Assembly (NCBI GenBank): GCA_030783905.1
Contig: JAQAHH010000006.1
Span: 1 to 64,000 of the forward strand
Direction of reading: 5' to 3'
Source of the DNA: Bisgaard Taxon 45
GTDB taxonomy: Bacteria > Pseudomonadota > Gammaproteobacteria > Enterobacterales > Pasteurellaceae
DNA: 64,000 nucleotides
This document shows positions 31,602 to 40,058 of this stretch, piece by piece. Position numbers and translations under genes: made by a program. Position 1 is the first letter of the stretch, and the number at the start of each line of letters is the position of its first letter. Under the pieces are notes generated by a model. It saw only the letters and a program-made list of their open reading frames with translations, had not been told where the DNA came from and did not search any database.

Positions 31602-32183
31602 TTACAGTGGATTTAGAGCATTAATAAGCCGAATTTCCTCATATTGTGTGATATCTTGCAACAAAATTGGACGAGCCTGAATTTTACCCTGTTGTAATAG
31701 CCATGCCCGTTGGGTACCACAAAATAATGGGCTATCTGGTGTAAACCATTGCTCACCTTGACGAAACACCAGATTACCAATACTGCAATCCGTCACCTTG
31801 CCATGTTTGATAATCATAATCTCATCACAATCCCCACGCTGAGCAAATAACTGATTTAATAATGCCCGATCAGCATATTTCAGATCATAGTTAATTTCAT
31901 CGCAAATGATCGGTTGAAAAGTGCGGTAAATTTTGCGTTGATAAGCAAAATACTGCACTTGATACGCTTGCTGATTGTAATCAATCCGACAACGGATTAT
32001 CGGCGCATGTTGAGTGTGTTCAAGTGCGGTCGGAATCTGAATAATTTTCTCAAGATCCTGTATTTTCGCTCCTTTCTCGCCGTAAAAGGTCGCCAAACTT
32101 GCCACATAACGTTGTTGATGCAGGGCAAGATGCTGAATTTCACCGTTCACAATAGCGATCGTTTCAAATAAAGGAAATCTCAT
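31602..32183 (-). CDS. Aminotransferase class IV / 4-amino-4-deoxychorismate lyase-like (PabC-like)
   Basis: A 193-residue class IV PLP-dependent enzyme, short for the family (PabC of E. coli is 269). The PLP-lysine region LKYADRALLNQLFAQRG, the DEIMIIKHGKVTDCSIGNLVF motif and TPDSPLFCGTQRAWLL are present; the N-terminal domain is reduced. It follows pabB with stop and start adjacent. ATG 32183 was chosen over GTG 32186 because AGGA lies six bases before it. With pabB and pabA nearby it most likely completes para-aminobenzoate synthesis for folate. Confidence 0.82.
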   Translation of the reverse strand: MRFPLFETIAIVNGEIQHLALHQQRYVASLATFYGEKGAKIQDLEKIIQIPTALEHTQHAPIIRCRIDYNQQAYQVQYFAYQRKIYRTFQPIICDEINYDLKYADRALLNQLFAQRGDCDEIMIIKHGKVTDCSIGNLVFRQGEQWFTPDSPLFCGTQRAWLLQQGKIQARPILLQDITQYEEIRLINALNPL

Positions 32184-32186
32184 CAC

Positions 32187-33161
32187 TTATCCTACTGGTA
32201 CATACACTTTTTGGATCAATTCTTGGTACTCGTCTTCTAACTCGCTGAGAATCGTAATCCCGCCACCGCTGCGGAAAATAAATTTATCGTCCACTTGCTC
32301 AATAAAGCGAATTGCCACGGCACTTTGTAACGATTCGCCATCGAACAGCCCAAAAATCCCAGTGTAATAACCACGTGGCTGTTGCTCGGCGGCTTGAATA
32401 ATGTGCACCGTTTTTTCTTTTGGTGCCCCACTAATCGAGCCTGCAGGCAACAAGGTGGCTAACATCGTGCCAATGCGGGCTTGCCAATTGTCTGCCAAAT
32501 TGCCACGGATTTCCGAACTTGTCTGCAAAATTGCCCCTTTTTGTGTCTGAATTTTTTCCACATAACGAAAGCGTGTCACTTCCACTTTCTCGGCGACCGT
32601 CGCCAAATCATTGCGCATCAAATCTACAATGGTGTAATGTTCTTGCCGCTCTTTATCAGAATCTAACAAGCGTTTTTCCGCTTCAGGCAAGGTAGCATCA
32701 ATAGTGCCTTTCATCGGGTAAGTATAAATGTGATTTTGATGGATATTGACAAAGCATTCGGGTGAAAAGCACACAAAGCGATCCCGATAGTACAATTTAT
32801 AAGGGGCTGTCGTTTGTTGAAACACCTGTTCCAAACGCCAATTCATGTTAATTTCAGTCGGATAGGTGAGATTCAACAAATAAGAATTACCTTTTTGCAA
32901 CTCTTTTTGCACCAAGTCAAAGCCACGCAGATAATCCGTTTTTGCCATTGGAAATTTATGTAACGTAAAAGGATCACAAGGCGTTTCTGCCTGCCAATTG
33001 ACATTCTGCTGACCTCGTATCGAAAAAAAGAGGCCCAAGTCTGCCGCCTGTGTTAATGGGCAAAGGATCGGTTGTTGCTGTTCAAAGTCAATTAGAAAGA
33101 AAAAAGGCAGGCGTTGTTCACCATAATGATTGGCTTGTTGAATAAAAGCGTGGAAAGACAT
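32187..33161 (-). CDS. pabB: Aminodeoxychorismate synthase component I PabB
   Basis: A 324-residue chorismate-utilising enzyme, shorter than E. coli PabB (453) because the N-terminal domain is truncated. The core is complete: SPECFV, the PMKGT motif with the active-site lysine typical of PabB (TrpE has PIAGT), VDLMRNDLATVA, PAGSISGAPKEKT and GGGIT. It makes 4-amino-4-deoxychorismate from chorismate using ammonia from PabA. It is divergent from pabA, with the two starts about 108 bases apart, and runs directly into the pabC-like gene. Confidence 0.93.
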   Translation of the reverse strand: MSFHAFIQQANHYGEQRLPFFFLIDFEQQQPILCPLTQAADLGLFFSIRGQQNVNWQAETPCDPFTLHKFPMAKTDYLRGFDLVQKELQKGNSYLLNLTYPTEINMNWRLEQVFQQTTAPYKLYYRDRFVCFSPECFVNIHQNHIYTYPMKGTIDATLPEAEKRLLDSDKERQEHYTIVDLMRNDLATVAEKVEVTRFRYVEKIQTQKGAILQTSSEIRGNLADNWQARIGTMLATLLPAGSISGAPKEKTVHIIQAAEQQPRGYYTGIFGLFDGESLQSAVAIRFIEQVDDKFIFRSGGGITILSELEDEYQELIQKVYVPVG

Positions 33162-33269
33162 AAATTAGCTACAATTGAAAAAATAAGGCAAAGTGTAACG
33201 GAAAATCAAACAAAAATCCGCATTTTCCTTTATACTTTGCCTTCTTTCGCAATGGAATATGGCGCAGAT

Positions 33270-33836
33270 ATGAAACGACTTCTGATCATCAATAATCAAG
33301 ATTCTTTTACCTACAATTTAGTGGATGTGATCCGTCGATTAGCGGTGCCTTTTGAGGTGGTCAACGTGCAAGAATTGGATGTGGACGCAGTCGCTAATTA
33401 CAGTCATATTCTGATTTCGCCAGGTCCTGATGTGCCACGCGCTTATCCGCAATTGTTTGCGCTGTTGGAACGCTACCACCAATCAAAATCCATTTTAGGG
33501 GTATGCTTGGGTCATCAAACCTTGTGCGAATTTTTTGGCGGAGAATTATACAATTTAGACAAGGTACGTCATGGGCGTAGCCAACGCTTGCAAGTGCGGT
33601 CACCTTCTGTACTATTTCAAGGGCTCCCCAGCGAGTTTCAAATTGGGTTATATCACTCTTGGGCAATCCGTGAACACAATTTTCCCGACGCACTCACCAT
33701 TACAGCCCAGTGTGCCGAAGAGGTGGTGATGGCATTTCAGCACAAGCTGTTACCCATTTACGGCGTGCAATTCCATCCAGAGTCTTTTATGACCGAACAT
33801 GGCGAGCAGCTATTACGCAATTGGCTGGAAAATTAA
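33270..33836 (+). CDS. pabA: Aminodeoxychorismate synthase glutamine amidotransferase subunit PabA
   Basis: A 188-residue class I glutamine amidotransferase. The nucleophile elbow GVCLGHQTLCEFFGG carries the catalytic Cys, and YGVQFHPESFMTEHG the His and Glu. The start ATG 33270 (MKRLLIINNQDSFTYN) matches PabA/TrpG family starts, whereas the open frame extends 52 codons upstream without family similarity. Because it neighbours pabB rather than other trp genes, the PabA role is favoured over TrpG. USS exact copy at 33592-33600. Confidence 0.92.
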   Translation: MKRLLIINNQDSFTYNLVDVIRRLAVPFEVVNVQELDVDAVANYSHILISPGPDVPRAYPQLFALLERYHQSKSILGVCLGHQTLCEFFGGELYNLDKVRHGRSQRLQVRSPSVLFQGLPSEFQIGLYHSWAIREHNFPDALTITAQCAEEVVMAFQHKLLPIYGVQFHPESFMTEHGEQLLRNWLEN

Positions 33837-33981
33837 CTTCTTGAAAAAACAAACCGCACTTTCTAGCGGGTAGTGTAGCGCTTCACTTAAGCGAGCGCTC
33901 ATCCCTAACACCTGAAAAAGCACACTCGTGTGGACTCGAGCGTGATCTGAATTGATGATATCACCTTATCTGATACAAAAA

Positions 33982-34025
33982 GCGGTCAATTTCTCAAAGC
34001 ACAAAATATTTTTGAAATTGACCGC
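33982..34025. terminator. USS terminator between pabA and yeiH-like genes
   Basis: Arms AGCGGTCAATTTC / GAAATTGACCGC with a 20-base loop and a CTTTTC tail. Both flanking genes end here. The preceding 33837-33981 segment holds short palindromic stretches of unclear function (see findings). Confidence 0.75.
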
Positions 34026-34047
34026 ACTTTTCTGATTTTTCGGCTGG

Positions 34048-35061
34048 CTAGAGCAGTTGGCTAATGCCCACATTCACGAAAAAGCCACCGATCACTAACC
34101 AACATAGCACGAATGCGCCGAGAATGAGTGGTTTGATGCCGGCCTGTTTAATCGCGCTGATATGCGTGGTTAAGCCCAATGCGGTCATGGCGGCGATTAG
34201 CAATAAGCCGTCAATTTCCACAATCCAAGCGACGATATGGGCAGGAATCAGAGAAAAGGAATTGATCACCGCCATGAAAATAAATAAAAAGGCAAACCAA
34301 GGAATGGTGATTTTACGAGTTTGTGGATTGTCACTTTGCTTCGCCAGCAGCCAAGACACCAATAGTAAGAATGGGGCGAGCATCATCACACGGATCATTT
34401 TAGAGATCACGGCGGTATCTGCCACCGCAGGGCTAATGTTACCACCCGCTGCGTACACTTGTGCCACTTCATGCACACTCGAACCAATATAAATACCAAA
34501 CTGATGTTCGCTTAGCCAAGTAGCGAGATAAGGGTACATCATGGGATATAAAAACATGGAAAGGGTGCCGAAAATCACAATCACCGCGACCGCAATCGAC
34601 ACCTGATGGGATGCGGCTTTAGTCACGGGTTGCATCGACATGATCGCGGCAGCACCGCAAATACTGCAACCTCCGGCAGTTAAATACACAATCTGTTTAT
34701 CCATTTTTAAATAGCGTATTCCTAACCACAAGGTCAGTAAAAACGTGCTCACTAGCATAATCGCATCAGTAGCAATGGCATTGAATCCAACGTCACTGAT
34801 CTCTTGTAAGGTTAAGCGAAAACCATACAAAATAATCCCTAAGCGCAATAAGGTGCCTTTGGCAAACATCACGCCTTGTGCGGTGTACTGCGAAAATTGA
34901 GGGTAAAAGGTATTACCAAATAAAATACCTAATAGAATCGCAATGGTCAGTGCGCTGATATTCGCGTTGAGGGCAAAGGGCGTTTTGGCGAGGACATTCA
35001 CCAGAAAAGTTAAGACGGCAATAAAGGCTAAGCCAAGAAAGAATGTATTTTTTTTCATCAT
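34048..35061 (-). CDS. YeiH-family putative transporter
   Basis: A 337-residue inner-membrane protein with ten or eleven hydrophobic helices, of the UPF0324/YeiH family. Conserved segments are [35 protein letters not shown] (with its Gly-Cys-Ser-Ile-Cys-Gly core) and [14 protein letters not shown]. Members have been proposed as sulfate/sulfonate or other anion exporters; the substrate is not known. It is a single gene and is preceded by the PgtA-like gene in the same direction. Confidence 0.85.
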   Translation of the reverse strand: MMKKNTFFLGLAFIAVLTFLVNVLAKTPFALNANISALTIAILLGILFGNTFYPQFSQYTAQGVMFAKGTLLRLGIILYGFRLTLQEISDVGFNAIATDAIMLVSTFLLTLWLGIRYLKMDKQIVYLTAGGCSICGAAAIMSMQPVTKAASHQVSIAVAVIVIFGTLSMFLYPMMYPYLATWLSEHQFGIYIGSSVHEVAQVYAAGGNISPAVADTAVISKMIRVMMLAPFLLLVSWLLAKQSDNPQTRKITIPWFAFLFIFMAVINSFSLIPAHIVAWIVEIDGLLLIAAMTALGLTTHISAIKQAGIKPLILGAFVLCWLVIGGFFVNVGISQLL

Positions 35062-35225
35062 CGTTATTGTTGATACAAGTCATGGTGGATAAAAAGAATA
35101 AAGTGATTTTGGCGAGATGTAAAACAGATTGTGATAAGCGGCGGGATTAATGTTTATTTAGCATGATAACAATGAATCACCTACCTGATGGAAAGCCATC
35201 ACATCCTGTTTTTTCAGTTTGTGAC

Positions 35226-36476
35226 CTAACATTTATAATGCTTTTTGTCGATATGATGCTTTTTCATACGTAAATACAGTTTTTTACGAGGAATGTTCAA
35301 ATAAGTCGCCACATCATTAATTCGACCTTGATAAAAAATTAACGCATCTTCAATGATCTGTTTTTCATATTCATTGATCTGTTCGTCAAGTGGTTTGATC
35401 TGCGTTGTTTTAAGCGGGACAGTCATCGGTGCATGTTGCTCAGCAAATAGACCAATCGCATAGAGTTCTGCCACATGGATGAGCTCTTTGACATTACCGG
35501 GCCAGGTCTGTGTGAGTAAATACTGGATTAATTTTTTATTAGGTTCGACATCATCTTTATTTAAGCGAGCACAACTTTTATGCACATAATGACAAAAGAT
35601 AGGCAGAATATCGCTTGGACGTTTTTTGAGGGGAAGCAACTCAAATTGTGTATGTAAAAACAAATAATACAGTTCTGAGCTGATCTGTTGTGTTTGAATC
35701 AGTGTGAGAAGTGATGAATCACTGAGCAAGATCAGCCTAAATGCACATCCTTCAATATTTAAGGCATTGGCTAAATGTTGTTGTATCGTTTGAGGTAAGT
35801 AATGGATATTTTTCACTACCAATGTACCTTGTTGCACATCCTCAAGTAGTCTGTCTAGGTTGCAATCGGTTTGAGGTAAACATTCATAATAAACAAAAGG
35901 GGCGTTTTGACGCGCACTGAGTTTATGTAAGTAAGTCGCAGAATGATAACGTCCAGTACCCGTTTCTCCCCATAAAAAGAGGGGGACATCAATGTCGGCG
36001 AGTTTTTGTAATTGGTGCCGCATTGCCATCATCCACTCACTTTGACCAATGAAGCTTTCAGTCAATTTTTCTAATTGCCATTGGCGGTTTTTCATTAAAG
36101 TTGTGCGTTTTTCCAATGCCTGTGCGACTTGCTGCAGTAAATTTTCTGGCGCAATCGGTTTTTCAAGAAAATTTGTAGCGCCTTTTTTGACTGCCTCCAC
36201 GGCCATAGGGACATCACCGTGGCCCGTGATCATAATCACGGGGAGGTGAGCATCGTGTTGAATAATCTGATCTAGTAGTTGTAAACCTGAAATAGTGGGT
36301 AATAACACATCACAAAGTATCACGCCAATCCAGTTTTGTGGAATTTGCGCCACAATATCCATCGGGTCTGCACATGTCATGACTTGATAGCCTTCTTGCT
36401 GTAATAAATCCTGATAAGACTCAAGAATATCCAAGTCATCATCAATTAATAGCACGTTATAAGTAGGATTAAACAT
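35226..36476 (-). CDS. Degenerate NtrC-type response regulator (PgtA-like)
   Basis: A 416-residue regulator: receiver domain (1-120; acidic pocket Asp12-14, phospho-acceptor Asp56 in ILCDVLLPT, Lys in NFLEKPIAP), AAA+ domain (about 145-340) and a Fis-type helix-turn-helix at the C-terminus (INDVATYLNIPRKKLYLRMKK). The AAA+ domain is degenerate. Walker A reads GETGTGRYHS, with Arg for the essential Lys. The segment with the sigma54-contacting GAFTGA loop is missing, and Walker B reads GTLVVKNI instead of GTLFLDEI. It should not drive sigma54 promoters by ATP hydrolysis. Architecture and neighbours match Salmonella PgtA (415 residues) of the phosphoglycerate system. It overlaps the kinase gene by 8 bases. 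Confidence 0.85.
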   Translation of the reverse strand: MFNPTYNVLLIDDDLDILESYQDLLQQEGYQVMTCADPMDIVAQIPQNWIGVILCDVLLPTISGLQLLDQIIQHDAHLPVIMITGHGDVPMAVEAVKKGATNFLEKPIAPENLLQQVAQALEKRTTLMKNRQWQLEKLTESFIGQSEWMMAMRHQLQKLADIDVPLFLWGETGTGRYHSATYLHKLSARQNAPFVYYECLPQTDCNLDRLLEDVQQGTLVVKNIHYLPQTIQQHLANALNIEGCAFRLILLSDSSLLTLIQTQQISSELYYLFLHTQFELLPLKKRPSDILPIFCHYVHKSCARLNKDDVEPNKKLIQYLLTQTWPGNVKELIHVAELYAIGLFAEQHAPMTVPLKTTQIKPLDEQINEYEKQIIEDALIFYQGRINDVATYLNIPRKKLYLRMKKHHIDKKHYKC

Positions 36477-38451
36477 GTTGAGCCACCTTAAATGTTAATA
36501 TGACCAATGCATTATGGGTGAGGGTGGAGGCAATGGTCAATGCGCCTTGACATTGTTCCATAATCGATTGACTAATGGAAAGCCCTAAACCTAAATTGAT
36601 CGATTTACTGCTGGAAAAGGGTTGTAATAATTTGTCGGTTAATGGCCAACCTTGACCATTGTCGGTTATCCATAAACAAAGCTCGTCCTCATTATATGTA
36701 TCAACTTCAATATGAATTTGAGGCGGAAGCTGCTCGATTGCCTCTAAGGCATTCAAAAAGAGATTCACAAAGACTTGTTCGAGCAGCACATCTTCGCCTA
36801 AAACAAGGGGTAAATGGGCTGGTAAGATAAGCTGACTTTGTCGTGGTTTATGTTGCGATTCCAATAACTCCCACGCACTTTGAATACAATCCATTAAGTT
36901 GACTGCTTGCATTTTGCCCGTCCCTTGACGTGAGAATTGCCTTAAACGCTTGATAATGAGCGCAGTGCGTTCAACTAATTGATTGATTTTATTGAGATAT
37001 TCTAGTGTAGCTGCCGTATTTTGTTTACTCACTGCTTTTTTAGCGCTAAATAAATAGGCATTCATGGCATTGAGCGGTTGCGTGATTTCATGGCTAATCG
37101 AGGTTAAAGTTTTGCCGACAGCGGCCAGTTTTGCCGCTTGTGTCAGTTCATTTTGGGTATTTTCTAAGGCGGTTTGCACTTCAATGCGGTGCTCAATTTC
37201 ATCTAAGAGGACTTGATTACGTGATTTTAATGCTTCTGTTTTCTGATTCATTTCAAACAGAAATAAACGTAATAATTTTGCAATACGCCCTAATTCATCA
37301 TTGCCATAAACAGCGATGTTGACATTAGGTTCACCATTGGTTAATTGAACAACCGCATGGTTAAGTTGTTGAAAACGTTTTAATAAACGTAACCGAATAT
37401 AAAAGAAGTTAATCGCGATAACAAAAATACCGGCTAATAACATCACCAGTAAAATTAATGCGCCATTCAATGTGCTACTTTTTTCGACAATATTATGCAG
37501 TAAATGTAATTGTTGTTTACTGTTGCCCACTTGCGTACTGATTTGTTCGCGAAAGGCCTCAAACACCTTATCACTTTGCTGGATTAAGTACGCACGTTGT
37601 TGGTTTAATTCCGTTCGTATGGCAAAAAGTGCGGGTAGAGCCTGTGGGTTCAAGCCAAATTTAATTAATTCCTCTAAAATTTGTTTAATGGTTGAAGTGG
37701 CGGAGTGGCGCCCCAGTAACTGAATGCGGTTATTAATTAATAAGGATAAATAGCTCAAATAATTATGTAATCGAATCGTATTACTTTCATTGGGGTCTGC
37801 GATTTGGGTGCGTAATTCACTGATAATTTGTTCTTCATAAGTCGTGAAATCGTAAACTAACAGCAATTCTTGTTGCCGTTTTTTTAATTGCTCGATTGTT
37901 TGTGTGTTGTGTGGCTGTCGGACAATGGTATTCGCTAGGGTCGATTGTTGCCAGCTCATCTCTTGCAAAAGTGCGGTGAATTCCTGATGAAAATCATTAT
38001 GTAACCAATTGATTTGAGAAGTGATTTTATTGAGTTCATCATGTAAGGTGAGGGTTCGGGTGATATTTTGTGATATTTGCTCTAAAAGGTAGGCTTGTTG
38101 TTGTAATAAATCCATCAAGTCATCATCTAAATTTTCGTCTAATTCAATGATCAGCTCTTTTAAGGTAGCCAGTTGTTGTTTTGCGTGATTGTAACGTTCC
38201 ACTTTCTGATGAGTATTTTTCACATTAACCAAATGAATAAAGGCATGGTGGAGAAGATTAATTTGTTCTTCTGTTTGGAAGGCGGCTTGTACTTTGGGGA
38301 AATCTTTATCTAGTGCGAAATTGATTTCGGTACGTTGTTGTTGCCAAGTATAAAGTCCCACCGCACCCACAAACAGACAAAGCAGTCCACTGATCAGAAA
38401 AGACAGTTGTAAGCCGGTGCTTAGATCTAAATGTTTCAACCATTTTTTCAT
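36469..38451 (-). CDS. Membrane sensor histidine kinase (PgtB-like)
   Basis: A 660-residue kinase. A membrane helix (about 13-35), a long helical periplasmic region rich in Gln and Leu (about 36-335), a second membrane helix (about 338-365), a HAMP-like linker and coiled coil, then the kinase core. The H-box ISHEITQPLNAMNAYLF places the phospho-acceptor at His454; DNGQGWP and GLGLSISQSIM are the nucleotide-binding boxes. The long helical sensor suits recognition of a binding protein rather than a free ligand. It overlaps the PgtC-like gene by four bases (ATGA) and the PgtA-like gene by eight, so the three are translationally coupled. Confidence 0.9.
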   Translation of the reverse strand: MKKWLKHLDLSTGLQLSFLISGLLCLFVGAVGLYTWQQQRTEINFALDKDFPKVQAAFQTEEQINLLHHAFIHLVNVKNTHQKVERYNHAKQQLATLKELIIELDENLDDDLMDLLQQQAYLLEQISQNITRTLTLHDELNKITSQINWLHNDFHQEFTALLQEMSWQQSTLANTIVRQPHNTQTIEQLKKRQQELLLVYDFTTYEEQIISELRTQIADPNESNTIRLHNYLSYLSLLINNRIQLLGRHSATSTIKQILEELIKFGLNPQALPALFAIRTELNQQRAYLIQQSDKVFEAFREQISTQVGNSKQQLHLLHNIVEKSSTLNGALILLVMLLAGIFVIAINFFYIRLRLLKRFQQLNHAVVQLTNGEPNVNIAVYGNDELGRIAKLLRLFLFEMNQKTEALKSRNQVLLDEIEHRIEVQTALENTQNELTQAAKLAAVGKTLTSISHEITQPLNAMNAYLFSAKKAVSKQNTAATLEYLNKINQLVERTALIIKRLRQFSRQGTGKMQAVNLMDCIQSAWELLESQHKPRQSQLILPAHLPLVLGEDVLLEQVFVNLFLNALEAIEQLPPQIHIEVDTYNEDELCLWITDNGQGWPLTDKLLQPFSSSKSINLGLGLSISQSIMEQCQGALTIASTLTHNALVILTFKVAQHV

Positions 38452-39683
38452 TCAAGATGTTCCAATGCATTAACGAAGCCCAATTGTTGGGCAATAAAAA
38501 AATGTTGCCAGTTAAGTAATTCTTGGCTGCGATTAAAATGCGTTAAATACTCATCATCTTCCGCTTGCTCAGCAGAAACCGGTAATGCGGTGAGAATATG
38601 GCGCAGTTCTGGGAGCGGTCGTTTTAACGCATGTTCTTTTTGATGTAATAAATGCCAATGCGCTTTGCGCAAATTTAAACGATGGATTAGGTGTTGTTCA
38701 AAGAGTAATTTAACTAATTCTTGCCGTTTGATCAGTAACGGATAGTTAAGTGGTGGCTGGGCAAATAATTGCTGCTGTAATCCCGCTTTAGGATGATCCG
38801 CGGGGAGTGGGATAATCGGATATTTGCTCATTTGTGGGTCGGTTAAAATATGTTGACCGGTTGGACTCAATAAAAAGCGAATGAAGCGGAATGCTTGTGG
38901 TTTTTTGTCGCTCTCTGCGGCCACGGCGATAAACGTAGGGGAAATGGGAAAGTGGGGGAAATAATGAAAAGCCAAATGAGATTGTGCCTGGGCAGTTAAA
39001 ATATGTGCATAGTTATCAATAGTAATCCCTACCGCACCTAAATTCGCTTGTACTTTATCCACCACCCCAAAACTCCGCGATGAAATGGTGCCTACATTCA
39101 ACATGATCTTCTCAATTAATTCCCACCCTTGTTGCCAACCATATTGTTGTAAGAGGGCTTCTATCATAATGTGATTGGTATCTGAACGTGTGGGACTGCT
39201 AATAATCACGAGTCCTTGCAAATTAGGATGAGTGAGGTCTTGCCAAGATTGCGGTAAGGGTAAATGGGCTTGTTCTAATAAAGGAAGATTAAACAGCATC
39301 CCATAACCCGATAATGCAAAGGCCACCGTGTTGGGTTTAAGCAGATCGGGCAAAAAGCGTGTGTTATGGGCAAGGTTGTCTGGTAAGGCTGCCAACTTGT
39401 TTTTACGCTGTAAATTATAAAATAGCATTGGGGATGAGCTAAGGATAAGATCGACTTCCCTTGCTTTGTCAGTCGATAACAACTGGCTTAATGAACTACT
39501 TGTTCGGTTTAAGGTAGTGACTGGAAAACTATCAGGTTGTTTATGCCATTCATTGATTAGGTGTTGTACACCTTCTAAGGCAAATGTTGTACCGATCACC
39601 AATTCTTCCGCTTTTATCGGAGGAACAAAAGCCAAGAGTGTAACCGTTAAGAATGTGATGAATCTTTGTCTTTTGGTGCGCAT
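38448..39683 (-). CDS. Periplasmic binding/signal-transducer protein (PgtC-like)
   Basis: A 411-residue exported protein with a signal peptide (about 1-25, LTVTLLAFVPPIKA). The mature part starts EELVIGTTFALEGVQHLINEW, typical of family 1 extracellular solute-binding proteins of the iron/phosphorylated-compound type. Its last 90 or so residues are a charged helical extension. In Salmonella PgtC relays the ligand signal to the PgtB kinase; that role fits the ATGA overlap with the kinase gene. It is first in this leftward operon and divergent from the ABC importer operon. Ligand unknown. Confidence 0.85.
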   Translation of the reverse strand: MRTKRQRFITFLTVTLLAFVPPIKAEELVIGTTFALEGVQHLINEWHKQPDSFPVTTLNRTSSSLSQLLSTDKAREVDLILSSSPMLFYNLQRKNKLAALPDNLAHNTRFLPDLLKPNTVAFALSGYGMLFNLPLLEQAHLPLPQSWQDLTHPNLQGLVIISSPTRSDTNHIMIEALLQQYGWQQGWELIEKIMLNVGTISSRSFGVVDKVQANLGAVGITIDNYAHILTAQAQSHLAFHYFPHFPISPTFIAVAAESDKKPQAFRFIRFLLSPTGQHILTDPQMSKYPIIPLPADHPKAGLQQQLFAQPPLNYPLLIKRQELVKLLFEQHLIHRLNLRKAHWHLLHQKEHALKRPLPELRHILTALPVSAEQAEDDEYLTHFNRSQELLNWQHFFIAQQLGFVNALEHLE

Positions 39684-39829
39684 AGTGAGAACATTAATTG
39701 ACCGAGATACGACTCATCTTACTCAAAATAGTGCGGCGAGAGGGGGCTTTTTTTGTGATCCATTTCAAAAAAATAGAATTTATATTTTAAATGGTTACGC
39801 AATTTTTTGAGTCATTTATAGGTGCTTTT

Positions 39830-39958
39830 ATGATGAATGACGAAAAGATCACATCGTCTCGCTTAAATGTGTCAAATTTAGCCATTAATGCCTATCAAAA
39901 TGAGTCAATTCTGACTGTTTTTTACGGCCTTGACTGTGCTTTTTTTTTGTCTTGTTGA
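39830..39958 (+). CDS. Possible micro-ORF upstream of the importer operon
   Basis: A 42-residue frame beginning MMNDEKITSSRLNVSNLAIN and ending LDCAFFLSC, preceded by TAGGTG at a workable distance. It lies 100 bases before the binding-protein gene, in the same direction. It could be a leader peptide or a small protein, or chance; no family recognised. Confidence 0.25.
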   Translation: MMNDEKITSSRLNVSNLAINAYQNESILTVFYGLDCAFFLSC

Positions 39959-39975
39959 ACGTTATTGTAGGTTGA

Positions 39976-39996
39976 ATTTCACACAAAATGTGAAAT
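39976..39996. promoter_or_regulatory. Perfect dyad ATTTCACA-N5-TGTGAAAT
   Basis: Inverted 8-base arms around CAAAA, 62 bases before the start of the importer binding-protein gene. Its symmetry and position suit a dimeric activator or repressor, with the divergently encoded PgtA-like regulator the obvious candidate. Binding is inferred. Confidence 0.5.
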
Positions 39997-40058
39997 GTGT
40001 TTAGCTGTATTTCCCCCTCTATCATTGTGATCAATAACAAAATAGGCAGGATTAGATT

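Larger units (their letters stand above)
39684..40058. promoter_or_regulatory. Divergent control region between the PgtC-like and importer operons
   Basis: 375 AT-rich bases with promoters for both operons expected. It contains a micro-ORF (39830-39958), a T9 run and a perfect dyad (39976-39996). No CRP-consensus site is present; the dyad has TCACA and TGTGA in the opposite order to CRP. I did not locate convincing -35/-10 pairs. Confidence 0.55.

Noticed and set aside
34064-34492. 142-codon plus-strand frame inside the YeiH-like gene
   Set aside because: Antisense to conserved membrane segments of the YeiH family; no independent support.
35187-35200. GATGG-AAAG-CCATC hairpin after the PgtA-like gene as a terminator
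   Set aside because: In the leftward direction of that gene no T-run follows, so it does not look like an intrinsic terminator.
39976-39996. CRP site upstream of the importer operon
   Set aside because: The dyad has TCACA before TGTGA, the reverse of the CRP consensus, and the spacing differs.
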